Assembly: GCA_023401495.1 (NCBI GenBank)
Contig: JAEXDU010000057.1
Span: 1 to 13,352, forward strand
Length of the DNA stretch: 13,352 nt
From: Bacillota bacterium
GTDB taxonomy: Bacteria; Bacillota; Clostridia; Oscillospirales; Acutalibacteraceae
Direction of reading: 5' to 3'
Below are positions 1 through 7,207 of the stretch, piece after piece (position 1 is the first letter of the stretch; each line of letters begins with the position of its first letter). The translations under genes were made by a program, and so were the position numbers. The notes under the pieces were generated by a model. The model saw only the letters and a program-made list of their open reading frames with translations. It had not been told where the DNA came from and made no database searches.

Positions 1-548
1 ATGCGGTACTGGTCTGCCCCCTGCTTGACAAAATAACGGGTCAGCCAGCCCTGCGGCACGTTCTTGAGAGATTCCGCGCTGTACACGGCAGTCTTTCCCG
101 CAGACATCGCCTTTTCGGAAATATCTGTGGCGAGAACGCGGAAATCCCAGCCGGGACGGCCCAGGCTGAAGTAATCCTTCAGCACCATGCAGGTGGTATA
201 GGCCTCTTCGCCGGAGGAACAGCCCGCGCTCCAAATCCGCACGAGCTTGCGGTGATTGACGCGCTCCTGAAGGGGCAGAAATTTATTTTTAATAAAATCA
301 AAATGGGCCGGTTCCCGCATGAAATAAGTGTGGTTTGTCGTCAGCTTGTTCAGCAGAACGATGATCTCGTCCGGATTCTTCTGCTGGATCAGGGTCATAT
401 ACTCTGAAAAGCTCTTCATGCCCTTTTCCGCCAGAACAGAATACATGCGCGCTTCAATCAACTGGCGCTTGTTTGCCAGATTGATCCCATAGTTGTTTTT
501 TACATAGGTTACAATGGTCTGGAATTCCTGGTCTGTCAGACGTATCAT
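1..548 (-). CDS. cheR: Chemotaxis protein methyltransferase CheR (partial, C-terminus beyond left edge)
   Basis: CheR transfers methyl groups from S-adenosylmethionine to glutamates on chemoreceptors, for adaptation. The 182 visible residues begin MIRLTDQEF and form the N-terminal helical CheR domain (about 1-75). This leads into the family motif TNHTYFMRE (about 85-93), equivalent to the usual TNxTxFFRE. The Rossmann SAM-binding segment follows, with IWSAGCSSGEEAYT near 118-131 and the downstream acidic motif VLATDIS near 153-159. The ATG at 548 is chosen because AAAGGA lies about seven bases upstream. The gene runs off the window, so the end of the SAM domain is not visible. It is the last gene of a same-strand run (cheA, flavin reductase, dehydrogenase, cheR), 78 nt after the dehydrogenase stop. 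It may be co-transcribed with them, although a hairpin lies in the gap. Function by family is secure; the receptor partner is inferred. Confidence 0.95.
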   Translation of the reverse strand, partial: MIRLTDQEFQTIVTYVKNNYGINLANKRQLIEARMYSVLAEKGMKSFSEYMTLIQQKNPDEIIVLLNKLTTNHTYFMREPAHFDFIKNKFLPLQERVNHRKLVRIWSAGCSSGEEAYTTCMVLKDYFSLGRPGWDFRVLATDISEKAMSAGKTAVYSAESLKNVPQGWLTRYFVKQGADQYR

Positions 549-600
549 AATGATCCTTTCTTCAGTGGAAAAGTTCTGGGTATTAAGGCCCCCGCCCAAT

Positions 601-619
601 ATTTGGACAGCATCCAAAT
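601..619 (-). other. Small hairpin between the dehydrogenase gene and cheR
   Basis: A perfect inverted repeat of 7-bp arms, ATTTGGA and TCCAAAT, encloses a five-base loop. It sits seven bases downstream of the dehydrogenase stop codon in the transcribed direction. No run of T follows it on either strand, so it does not look like a complete intrinsic terminator. It could stabilise or process the mRNA 3' end, or be chance. Confidence 0.4.
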
Positions 620-626
620 AGAATTA

Positions 627-1691
627 TCACCTGCTCAGACGGGACACAATCTCGTCGCCAACCTGCGCCGTGGTCGCGGTTCCGCCCATATCGGGGGTGA
701 GAATCTTCCCTTCTGTCAGCACATCCTCCATCACGTCCAGAAGCCGCTTGCCCCAATCCTCGTGGTGAAAGAAATCCAGCATCTGGCTGGCGGCCCAAAC
801 AGTGGCGAGCGGGTTTGCAATCTGGCGGCCCGCGATGTCGGGCGCCGAACCGTGGATCGGCTCAAACATGGAGGGGTATTTGCGCTCGGGGTTGATATTC
901 GCGCCGGCCGCAAGGCCCATTCCGCCGGCAATCGCGGCGCCAAGGTCGGTGAGGATATCTCCAAACAGATTGGAGGTAACGACTACCTCGAATGCCTCGG
1001 GGCGCTTTACCATCATCATGCTGGCCGCGTCCACCAGGTAAGAGACGGTCTTTACATCCGGGTATTCCCGGCTCACCTCAGCAAAAATCTGATCCCAGAA
1101 CACCATGGAGTAATTCAGGGCATTCCCCTTGCTGACACTGGTCAGCGTTTTTTGCTCACGGCGCGCCAGCTCGAACGCATAGCGCATGATCCGCTCGCAC
1201 CCGTGCCGGGAAAACACGCCGTTCTGGAGCACCACCTCGTGAGGGGTATCGCGGTAAAGCCAGCTTCCGCTGCCCGCGTATTCGCCTTCGCTGTTTTCGC
1301 GCACGAAAACCATGTCGATTTCTTCCCGCCGGACATCTTTCAGCGGGCAGGGCGCTCCCCGCAGCAGCTTCACAGGCCGAAGATTGACATACTGGTCAAA
1401 GCTCTTGCGGATCGTGAGAAGCAACCCCCAAAGGGAAACGTGATCCGGCACACCGGGAAACCCGACCGCGCCGAGGAAAATGGCGTCAAAGCCGCTGAGC
1501 TGCTCGATCCCGTCTTCCGCCATCATTCTGCCGTTTTTCAAATAATATTCGCAGCCCCACGGAAACGTGGTGAATTCAAACCGAAATCCGCCGTCCAGCT
1601 GGGCAACCCGCTCCAGCACCTTACAGCCTTCCGAAATGACCTCCGGGCCAATCCCGTCGCCGGGAATGACTGCAATCTTATGAACCTGCAA
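627..1691 (-). CDS. Tartrate/D-malate dehydrogenase-type (isocitrate/isopropylmalate dehydrogenase superfamily) enzyme
   Basis: The 354-residue protein belongs to the metal- and NAD-dependent beta-decarboxylating dehydrogenases, cytoplasmic enzymes that oxidise 2-hydroxy acids. GDGIGPEV (11-18) is the family N-terminus. FPGVPDHVSLWGLL (78-91) and FDQYVNLRPVKLL (98-110) resemble the tartrate dehydrogenase/D-malate dehydrogenase (TtuC/DmlA) branch rather than LeuB or Icd. Expected catalytic positions are present: Tyr138 in VRENSEGEY, Lys188 in SVSKGNAL, Asp221, and Asp245/Asp249 in SNLFGDILTDLG. GSAPDIAG (281-288) is the cofactor loop. Length is normal for the family. The start is TTG at 1691, with AGGGGG about nine bases upstream and no better in-frame ATG. 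It follows the flavin reductase by 132 nt on the same strand and precedes cheR, an odd place for a metabolic enzyme. The exact substrate (D-malate, tartrate or 3-isopropylmalate) cannot be told from sequence alone; D-malate/tartrate is favoured. Confidence 0.85.
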   Translation of the reverse strand: MQVHKIAVIPGDGIGPEVISEGCKVLERVAQLDGGFRFEFTTFPWGCEYYLKNGRMMAEDGIEQLSGFDAIFLGAVGFPGVPDHVSLWGLLLTIRKSFDQYVNLRPVKLLRGAPCPLKDVRREEIDMVFVRENSEGEYAGSGSWLYRDTPHEVVLQNGVFSRHGCERIMRYAFELARREQKTLTSVSKGNALNYSMVFWDQIFAEVSREYPDVKTVSYLVDAASMMMVKRPEAFEVVVTSNLFGDILTDLGAAIAGGMGLAAGANINPERKYPSMFEPIHGSAPDIAGRQIANPLATVWAASQMLDFFHHEDWGKRLLDVMEDVLTEGKILTPDMGGTATTAQVGDEIVSRLSR

Positions 1692-1823
1692 ATCAAACGC
1701 CCCCTGAACTATTCTTTATTATTTGTTCCTTGGAATCAGGCAAAGCCGCCCCGTGTCCTTGGTTCCCCAAGAACGGAGCGGACTGCGCCGGGCTCTTCAG
1801 GCCGACGGTCTGCCGCGGCCGGC

Positions 1824-2372
1824 TTATACGCCGGGCGGCAGCTTATCCTCCATCAGGCTGCGCAGGCAAAGAGTCTCTCCATCCACACGAAAGGTTCCGT
1901 CACCGTTCGCGTGAAATGTGCGGCGCTCCCTGCGTTCCAAATCCATCCAGGCCTGAGTGCCCTGCAGGATAAAGATGCCATAGGGCTCCACATAATCCAG
2001 AACACAGCATTCCAGACAGGCCAGACATTCAGAGATCAGCGGCGCTTTCCCCCGCAGCCCCGGAAGCGGCGTCAGCCCGAATTTTCGGAACTTGTCCACA
2101 TCGGCGCCGGAGCAGTCCCCGATTGCGACCGCCTTTTCCGCAAGATCGACCGTCGGAACTGCAAGCACACATTCCTTCGTGTCCCGCAGCGCCTGAAAGG
2201 AGTGGTTCCACGGGCCGGTCGTCAGAGCGATCTGCGGGGTGAAATCCAGTGCCATATGCCAGGTGATCGTCATGATGTTGTTTTTCCTCCCGTCATTTGT
2301 CGTGACAAGGAGGACCGGGCCGGGCTCCACCAGCATAAACGCTTTTTCGAGAGGAAGCTTTTGCAGCGCCAT
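1824..2372 (-). CDS. Flavoredoxin-like flavin reductase family protein
   Basis: The 182-residue protein has the FMN-binding split-barrel fold of the flavin reductase/flavoredoxin family. Members bind FMN and pass electrons between reduced nicotinamide cofactors or flavins and a partner. Visible marks are PGPVLLVTTNDG (17-28), NIMTITWHM (32-40), which usually contacts FMN, ECVLAVPTVDLAEKAVAIGD (67-86), and SGADVDKFRKFGLTP (88-102). A cysteine cluster, ECLACLECC (115-123), resembles flavoredoxin proteins of anaerobes. No signal peptide or membrane segment is seen, so it is cytoplasmic. The ATG at 2372 follows AAAGGG about 11 bases upstream, with an AGGGG directly touching the start. It lies 60 nt after the cheA stop with no terminator visible between them, so transcription with cheA is plausible. 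The electron partner is unknown; the neighbouring dehydrogenase is only a candidate by position. Confidence 0.82.
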   Translation of the reverse strand: MALQKLPLEKAFMLVEPGPVLLVTTNDGRKNNIMTITWHMALDFTPQIALTTGPWNHSFQALRDTKECVLAVPTVDLAEKAVAIGDCSGADVDKFRKFGLTPLPGLRGKAPLISECLACLECCVLDYVEPYGIFILQGTQAWMDLERRERRTFHANGDGTFRVDGETLCLRSLMEDKLPPGV

Positions 2373-2432
2373 CCCCTACACCGCCCTTTCTTTCCTATGG
2401 GCTTGTGCCGTTTGACTCGAAACCTCTGCGAT

Positions 2433-4538
2433 TTAATTGTTATTGTAAAGATTGACGACATCGAGAATCAGGCTGATGCTGCCGTCGCCCAGTACGGCGC
2501 CGCCGGAAATCCCGGTATCCTTGATGTTGAACTGATTGAGGTATGCGGGCAGTCCCTTTACCACAACCTGCTGTTCGCCCAGCAGATCATCCGCGAGGAT
2601 ACAGTACACCTTCTCGTGATTTTCCACCTGCACAACGATGGAATCCTCCAGCGTTTTCGCCCGGGGCTCAAGCCCGAACACAGAGTGCAGACGGATGAGC
2701 GGATAGTACTGATTGCGCATGGTGATGATCTCGTTGCCGCTGGTATCGTACAGCACCTGATCGGCCGTCACCTTTACCAGCTGCTTGATATTGTTGGTGG
2801 GGACAATGAACATGGTATCGCCCACAGAAACCTTCATGCCGTTGACGATCGCCAGAGTGAGCGGAATCTTGAACAGCACCTTCATGCCCTTGCCGGGTTC
2901 GCTCGAGATCGTCACGTCGCCGCCGACCTTCTCCACGTTCTTCTTCACGACATCCATTCCCACGCCGCGGCCCGAATATTCGGTGACCACCTCGTTCGTG
3001 GAAAATCCGGGCATCAACAGGAAATTGTAAACCTCGCGGTTTGAATATTCTTTTTCGCTCTTTTTGAGCATCCCCTGGCGCTTGGCCTTCGCCAGCACCG
3101 CGTCGCGGTCGATTCCCTGCCCGTCGTCCTCGATGGAGATCAGGATTTCGCCGCCGGTGTTTTGCGCCGTCAGGGTAATGGTTCCCTTCGCGGGCTTGCC
3201 GTTTGCGATACGGGTCTGTTTGTCCTCCAGCCCATGATCCATCGCATTGCGCACCACATGCATGATCGGGTCGTTGATGTTGTCCACGATCGACTTGTCG
3301 ACCTCGGTATCCTCGCCGACCAGCACAAGCTCGGCGTCTTTGTCCAAACTCTTGCTCATATCGCGCACAATGCGGCGCATTTTCTGGAACACGCCCGAAA
3401 TCGGAACCATCCGGATGGACATAACGATCTCCTGCAGCTCGTCCGTCAGCTTGCGCAGCTGGCGCGAAGCTTTGGTGTAGCTGTTATCCACGCCGCTGTC
3501 ATTGGTCTGTACGGAATGAGAGGACGTTACCATCGATTCCGTAATGACGATCTCACCCACAAGGTCCATCAGATTGTCGAGCTTCGACAGGTTGACGTTG
3601 ATGAGATTCTGCTTGACGGCCAGATGATTTCCGTTTCCGTTATTCGCAGCAGGCTCGTTGCTTGCAGCCGTCTTTTCCTCTTTGGTATTTTTCGCCTGCT
3701 CCTTCTGTTGCGTCAGCGGAGAAAGAACGGTATAATTTTTGGTGTACACAAAGTTTTCGATGCTCTTGAGCGAGGACTCCATTTCCTCTTTTGTTTGGAA
3801 CAAAATCAGAAGCCCATCTCTTCCGATCACATCCGCTGCGCCGGGGTTGGAATCCAGCTGCTCCGGCACGCTGCGTACCGCAATGCCGTTTTCGGCAATG
3901 GCATGCACCAGAAGCATGGCGCGCAGATGAACCATCTCTGTTTCTTCTTCAAAGAACACGCGCACCGGGAAGGGATATTCTTCCCCGCTTGCGGCGGGTT
4001 GGCGCACCTGCACGGGCGCTGCCGGGGCCGGAACAGGGGCCACGGGAGCCGGAGCGGAGGCAGGCTCTGCGGCCGGCTGCTCCGCCGGGGCGCTTGGCTG
4101 CACCTGCGCGGCTGCTTCGGGTTCTTCCGGGGCTTGTCCGGAAATCTTTTTGAGGAAAGAATTAATTTCTTCCTCCAAACTGCCGATATTTGTAATAAGC
4201 GGTTCGTTATTTTCGATTTTCTCAACTTCCGTTTTCAGAAAATCGCTGGATTTGAACATCAGGTCCGTGAGCGGCTCGTTGTACTCCGAAGAAATGCCGT
4301 GTTCTCTTACATAATAGAACAGGTCTTCCATCTTATGAGTCACCGTAGCCATGCTGTCAAACTGCATCATTGCAGAAGAACCCTTGATCGTGTGCATGAT
4401 GCGAAAGATCTCGTCGATACTGTCCGAATCAAAATCGCACGCCTGCTCGCAGCGAAGGAGGATTTCATCTAGATGCGTCAGCAAACCGTTGGTTTCGAAC
4501 AAATAAACTTCCAGCAAAGATTCCATATTGTTATCCAT
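2433..4538 (-). CDS. cheA: Chemotaxis sensor histidine kinase CheA
   Basis: CheA autophosphorylates in receptor arrays and passes phosphate to CheY and CheB. All five domains are visible in the 701 residues. P1 (about 1-130) carries the phosphorylated His49 in MHTIKGSSAMM. An Ala/Pro-rich linker spans about 135-185. P2 (about 188-275, from PVRVFFEEETEM) is the response-regulator docking domain. P3 (about 310-385) is the dimerisation helix pair. P4 is the ATPase, with N box HVVRNAMDHGLE (427-438), G1 DDGQGID (471-477) and G2 GRGVGMDV (523-530). P5 (about 562-700) is the CheW-like coupling domain. No key residue is missing and the length is typical. The ATG at 4538 follows a GGCGGTGG stretch about ten bases upstream. 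It heads the minus-strand run, divergent from the FliK-like gene, behind a SigD-type promoter candidate. CheY and CheB are not in the window. Confidence 0.98.
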   Translation of the reverse strand: MDNNMESLLEVYLFETNGLLTHLDEILLRCEQACDFDSDSIDEIFRIMHTIKGSSAMMQFDSMATVTHKMEDLFYYVREHGISSEYNEPLTDLMFKSSDFLKTEVEKIENNEPLITNIGSLEEEINSFLKKISGQAPEEPEAAAQVQPSAPAEQPAAEPASAPAPVAPVPAPAAPVQVRQPAASGEEYPFPVRVFFEEETEMVHLRAMLLVHAIAENGIAVRSVPEQLDSNPGAADVIGRDGLLILFQTKEEMESSLKSIENFVYTKNYTVLSPLTQQKEQAKNTKEEKTAASNEPAANNGNGNHLAVKQNLINVNLSKLDNLMDLVGEIVITESMVTSSHSVQTNDSGVDNSYTKASRQLRKLTDELQEIVMSIRMVPISGVFQKMRRIVRDMSKSLDKDAELVLVGEDTEVDKSIVDNINDPIMHVVRNAMDHGLEDKQTRIANGKPAKGTITLTAQNTGGEILISIEDDGQGIDRDAVLAKAKRQGMLKKSEKEYSNREVYNFLLMPGFSTNEVVTEYSGRGVGMDVVKKNVEKVGGDVTISSEPGKGMKVLFKIPLTLAIVNGMKVSVGDTMFIVPTNNIKQLVKVTADQVLYDTSGNEIITMRNQYYPLIRLHSVFGLEPRAKTLEDSIVVQVENHEKVYCILADDLLGEQQVVVKGLPAYLNQFNIKDTGISGGAVLGDGSISLILDVVNLYNNN

Positions 4539-4620
4539 GAATGATAGCCACCGCCTATCTTAAAAATTCCGAAAGGAATAAACTAGAAAAAGCCAGAAAG
4601 TTCTGTCTTTCTCATATGAT

Positions 4621-4647
4621 ATATCGGATTGAGTCGCAAATAATTAA
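4621..4647 (-). promoter_or_regulatory. Candidate SigD (sigma-28) promoter of cheA
   Basis: Read on the minus strand, TTAA is followed after 16 bases by CCGATAT. The B. subtilis SigD consensus is TAAA, a spacer of 14-16, then CCGATAT. The -10 is therefore a full match and the -35 matches three of four bases. The predicted transcript would start about 75 nt before the cheA ATG. Motif recognition only; no transcription start is known. Confidence 0.6.
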
Positions 4648-4671
4648 CTTTTTCCCTTTCATTTCTATAAA
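4644..4671 (+). promoter_or_regulatory. Candidate SigA-type promoter of the FliK-like gene
   Basis: TTAACT (4644-4649), a 16-base spacer, then TATAAA (4666-4671) resemble a housekeeping promoter, with four and five of six consensus bases. It lies 24 nt before the ATG at 4696. Its -35 occupies the same bases as the -35 of the opposing cheA promoter candidate. The region is AT-rich, so a chance match is possible. Confidence 0.4.
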
Positions 4672-4695
4672 TTTTAATTTTAGAGGTACCCGTTT

Positions 4696-6114
4696 ATGGC
4701 AGATAACCTGAGAATCACTACTCCAATTCCCGGCGGAGAAAATGTGAACCGGATGAATCCCGCAAGGCCGACCGACCGCGCCGTGATCAATCCGGCGCTG
4801 GTACCGCCCGCCAATGCCGACCGTCAATCCGGCCAGCAAGGCAGCACCGAATTTTCGTTTCTTCTAAACCGGAACTCCGTATTCAACCGCTTTATTCAGC
4901 AGCTTGGCAGAACGCCTGACCTTTCACAGAGCTTGGGCAAGCTGGTGTTTGAGGTGATGGGACGGGCCGGTGCGGAAAAGGGAGCCGGTGTTTCCGATCC
5001 TCTGCGCCAGCTGACGCAGGCCATCAATATGGGGCGCGAGGACATTGTGCAGAACCTGCTGTTTCAGGAAAACAACAGGACGCAGTTTTCGGGCGCGCTG
5101 TTCCAAATGATGCGGCAGGTACTGGAACAAAACCCAAATAAAACATTAGAACAGAAAACGGCGCAGTTTCTGAAGGCCTTTAACGCCTACACCGGCGCCG
5201 CAGACACCACCCGCGCGGTGATCCGCAGGCTGATCCAGATCAGCGAGCAGATCCCGCAGCCTTACAGCGGCCAGCTCCAGCAGATGGCGCAGGAGCTGAC
5301 CGAAGAGCAGCCGATCGAAAACCTGAACCGGAACCTCTTTACACTCAAGGAAAAGATCATTCCGTTTATCCGGCGGTACATCTCCGCCACCAATGATTTT
5401 GGCCGCGTGCGCGACAACATCACGCTTCTGGTACACGATCTGTCGCGCCTGAACATCAGCTCCCGCGAGGAGCTGGCGGAAAAATTCACCGCTCTGCTCG
5501 ATTACTGCAAATATGATCTGGATTTCCCGTCCCAGAAGCTCAATGAAATGACCTCTGTCTTTCTGGATCACATGGGCCGCCTGGAAACGCCCAGGGAAAA
5601 CAAGCTGCTGGATTCCGTGCTCAGACTTCTGACGGAGAACGCAAACGGCCCGTCGCAGCGCGGACAGGAATTGTTCCAGAACACACTCACTTCCCTTTTG
5701 ATGGACAACAGCGTGTACATGCCGTTCCATCATCTGTTCCTTCCCCTCGCCTTTGAGGGCAAGTATCTGTTCGGGGAAATCTGGATCGAAAAAGAAGAGG
5801 AATCCGACGGACGGCGGATGGTAGAGGAACAGGAACGAAGCCGCCAGATCATTCTGACCTTTGACATCAAGTCCAGGGGCTACTTTGAAGCCTTTCTGAC
5901 ACTGACCGGAAAAAAGATCAGCGCACGGCTCAACTGCCCCGCGGAATTCGCCCCCGACGCCAAAGTGATCAGCGCGGCTGTTGCCGGCATTTTTGCCCGG
6001 AACGGCCTGGAACCGGAAACGGTGGAGCTGTCGGCCGGGGCCCCTCCCTCGGCTGCAAAAACCATTCTGAAAAAAATACACGAGGGAAGGCGAATCGTCG
6101 ATGTCACAGTATAA
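4696..6114 (+). CDS. FliK-like / YlqG-like protein, probable partner of a FlhB C-terminal homologue
   Basis: This 472-residue protein has a probably disordered N-terminus (about 1-50, rich in Pro, Asn and Ala). A long, mainly helical middle (about 55-335) follows, then a compact C-terminal domain (about 345-445). That last part, from LPLAFEGKYLFGEIWIE, has the strand-strand-helix rhythm of the FliK C-terminal (Flg_hook) domain: basic/hydrophobic strands, then a helix (VISAAVAGIFARNGLEP) resembling the end of FliK. It ends in RRIVDVTV. FliK proteins measure the hook and switch the flagellar export gate through FlhB. No signal peptide, membrane segment or cysteine pair is seen. The ATG at 4696 has AGAGGT about eight bases upstream. 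The best support is context: the next gene overlaps by 14 nt and is an FlhB-C homologue, as in the Bacillus ylqG-ylqH pair. The FliK relationship is inferred by eye and is weaker than for the neighbours. Confidence 0.6.
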   Translation: MADNLRITTPIPGGENVNRMNPARPTDRAVINPALVPPANADRQSGQQGSTEFSFLLNRNSVFNRFIQQLGRTPDLSQSLGKLVFEVMGRAGAEKGAGVSDPLRQLTQAINMGREDIVQNLLFQENNRTQFSGALFQMMRQVLEQNPNKTLEQKTAQFLKAFNAYTGAADTTRAVIRRLIQISEQIPQPYSGQLQQMAQELTEEQPIENLNRNLFTLKEKIIPFIRRYISATNDFGRVRDNITLLVHDLSRLNISSREELAEKFTALLDYCKYDLDFPSQKLNEMTSVFLDHMGRLETPRENKLLDSVLRLLTENANGPSQRGQELFQNTLTSLLMDNSVYMPFHHLFLPLAFEGKYLFGEIWIEKEEESDGRRMVEEQERSRQIILTFDIKSRGYFEAFLTLTGKKISARLNCPAEFAPDAKVISAAVAGIFARNGLEPETVELSAGAPPSAAKTILKKIHEGRRIVDVTV

Positions 6115-6442
6115 CAGCAACAAGCAGCGCGCGGCTGCCCTGCGCTATTCCGAAGCGGAAAACCAGGCTCCGGTCGTCGTGGCGGCGGGAGTCGGCTATA
6201 CCGCATCCAAAATCATAGAGGTTGCGCAGGAAAGCAACATTCCCGTTTTTCAGGACGACGCGCTGGCCTCTCTGCTGTCGCAGATGAATATGGGCGCTGA
6301 AATCCCGCCGGAGCTGTACCAGGCCGTGGCGGATTTGTACCTGTACTTTCTCAATTACGGCGAGCCGCAGGCGCCCCCGGCGGTTCCCGACGCTCCAAAG
6401 GCTCCCTCGGTGCCCGAAATGCCGGACTTCTCTGAAGAATGA
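6101..6442 (+). CDS. Stand-alone FlhB C-terminal domain homologue (FlhX/YlqH-type export-gate protein)
   Basis: The 113-residue protein matches the cytoplasmic FlhBCC region of the FlhB/HrcU/YscU family, which selects substrates for type III export. RAAALRYSEAENQAPVVVAA corresponds to the segment directly after the FlhB self-cleavage site. KIIEVAQESNIPVFQDDALA and EIPPELYQAVADLYLYF follow in the family order. The four membrane helices of FlhB and the NPTH autocleavage motif are absent; NSNK stands at the corresponding place, so the chain resembles an already cleaved FlhB C-terminal piece. After about residue 87 there is a Pro/Ala-rich tail ending in an acidic FSEE. The start ATG at 6101 lies inside the preceding gene, 14 nt before its end, with GAGGGAAGG about ten bases upstream, so the two are likely translationally coupled. 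Full-length FlhB is not in the window. It could substitute for FlhBCC or act as an accessory switch. Confidence 0.88.
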   Translation: MSQYNSNKQRAAALRYSEAENQAPVVVAAGVGYTASKIIEVAQESNIPVFQDDALASLLSQMNMGAEIPPELYQAVADLYLYFLNYGEPQAPPAVPDAPKAPSVPEMPDFSEE

Positions 6443-6495
6443 TCTGTTTCGGCGCCTCTTTTTTTAAGAATACTCTTCATTTTCTTTTTTGTATG

Positions 6496-6503
6496 GCCGA
6501 TAT
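6496..6503 (+). promoter_or_regulatory. Candidate SigD -10 element upstream of the first cheW
   Basis: GCCGATAT matches the sigma-28 -10 consensus and shares CCGATAT with the cheA candidate. The -35 position (around 6477-6480) reads TCAT, a poor match to TAAA, which lowers confidence. The predicted leader would be about 75-80 nt and would contain the 6551-6568 palindrome. Confidence 0.4.
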
Positions 6504-6550
6504 AGTAATTGAATCATAAAACAATTTGACGTACATTCTTTTCAAATTAA

Positions 6551-6568
6551 CCGCCGCGGCCGCGGCGG
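6551..6568 (+). repeat. 18-bp perfect GC palindrome upstream of the first cheW
   Basis: CCGCCGCGGCCGCGGCGG is identical to its own reverse complement. In RNA it can fold as a 7-bp all-GC stem with a GGCC loop. It ends only a few bases before the GTGGTGA ribosome binding site of the gene at 6587. The surrounding 100 bases are AT-rich, so it stands out strongly. It could be a translational control hairpin, a protein operator or a transcript 5'-end stabiliser; there is no T run, so it is not an intrinsic terminator. Confidence 0.75.
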
Positions 6569-6586
6569 AAGAAGTGGTGAAATGAT

Positions 6587-7129
6587 ATGAGTAATAATCT
6601 GAATCCGGTTTCCTCCCTGACGGCAGGGAACACAGCAAAACTGAACGCGTCTGAAAAATATCTGACCTTCTATATCGATCGTCAGATTTTCGCAATTCCC
6701 AGCAGCCAGGTAGTGGAGATCGTACGCATTCAGGCAATCACATTGATGCCGAAGCTGCCTTCGTATGTAAAGGGCGTGATCAACCTGCGCGGCAAGATCG
6801 TGCCGCTGATCGATCTGCGGCTGAAGCTTTCAAAGCCCGAGCTGGAATACAGTGAACAGACAAGCATCGTGGTAACGCAGTGGGATGACGCCATCATCGG
6901 CCTGATCGTGGACAGTGTGGATGATGTGACCGACATCGCCATCGCGGACGTCAACGAAACGCCGAGCCTTGGCCGTGAAAAAAGCAATCCCTTTGTGACC
7001 GGGATCGTGACGCTTTCCAAAGGGCCGGCTCTTCTGCTGAACCTAAAACGGATTCTGACCGAAAACGAAGACGAGCATCCGCAGAACAAAGAGAACGCGG
7101 ACGGCCAGCCGGAAGACAAGGGAGCCTGA
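6587..7129 (+). CDS. cheW: Chemotaxis coupling protein CheW (first copy)
   Basis: CheW links chemoreceptors to the CheA P5 domain in the membrane-associated array. The 180 residues hold one CheW domain (about 23-158). YLTFYIDRQIFAIPSSQVVE opens the first barrel, and YVKGVINLRGKIVPLIDLR (60-78) contains the conserved NLRG receptor-contact region. IIGLIVDSVDDV (103-114) and the closing strand LLLNLKRIL (149-157) follow. Compared with single-domain CheW it carries about 22 extra N-terminal residues and a hydrophilic acidic tail (about 160-180). The ATG at 6587 is preceded by GGTGA at a good distance; an ATG at 6582 is out of frame and stops at once. It is the first of two tandem cheW genes followed by a receptor on the same strand. 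It is separated from the FlhB-C gene by 144 nt containing a SigD-like -10 and a GC palindrome; no convincing terminator was seen in that gap. Confidence 0.95.
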   Translation: MSNNLNPVSSLTAGNTAKLNASEKYLTFYIDRQIFAIPSSQVVEIVRIQAITLMPKLPSYVKGVINLRGKIVPLIDLRLKLSKPELEYSEQTSIVVTQWDDAIIGLIVDSVDDVTDIAIADVNETPSLGREKSNPFVTGIVTLSKGPALLLNLKRILTENEDEHPQNKENADGQPEDKGA

Positions 7130-7207
7130 CGGATTTTATTCCCGTTTGGGGTCTCTTTTACGGCAATACACAAACTCATTTAATATCACTTTGAAAGGGT
7201 GACTAGA

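Noticed and set aside
603..3044. An 813-codon open frame on the plus strand, opposite the dehydrogenase, flavin reductase and cheA, running through both intergenic gaps.
   Set aside because: All three minus-strand genes have clear family motifs. The antisense translation is rich in His, Arg and Gln with no recognisable domain, and has no convincing ribosome binding site. It is a by-product of codon use.
3960..4140. GC-rich, repetitive stretch inside cheA as a possible repeat element.
   Set aside because: It encodes the Ala/Pro-rich linker between P1 and P2, which is normal for CheA.
3162..4472. A 436-codon open frame on the plus strand opposite cheA.
   Set aside because: It lies wholly inside cheA, which has all five domains, and its product is low-complexity His/Arg/Leu-rich sequence.
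5146..6123. A 325-codon open frame on the minus strand opposite the FliK-like and FlhB-C genes.
   Set aside because: No domain or good start site is seen, and the plus-strand reading has a recognisable, overlapping gene pair.
6443..6490. T-rich stretches after the FlhB-C gene as an intrinsic terminator.
   Set aside because: No stem longer than four to six bases precedes either T run, so a terminator is not supported.
6526..6554. TTGACG as a SigA -35 for the first cheW.
   Set aside because: No acceptable -10 is found 16-18 bases downstream; the position falls on the edge of the GC palindrome.
7199..7207. Upstream GTG start for the second cheW.
   Set aside because: It lies inside the AAAGGGTGA ribosome binding site that serves the GTG at 7208.
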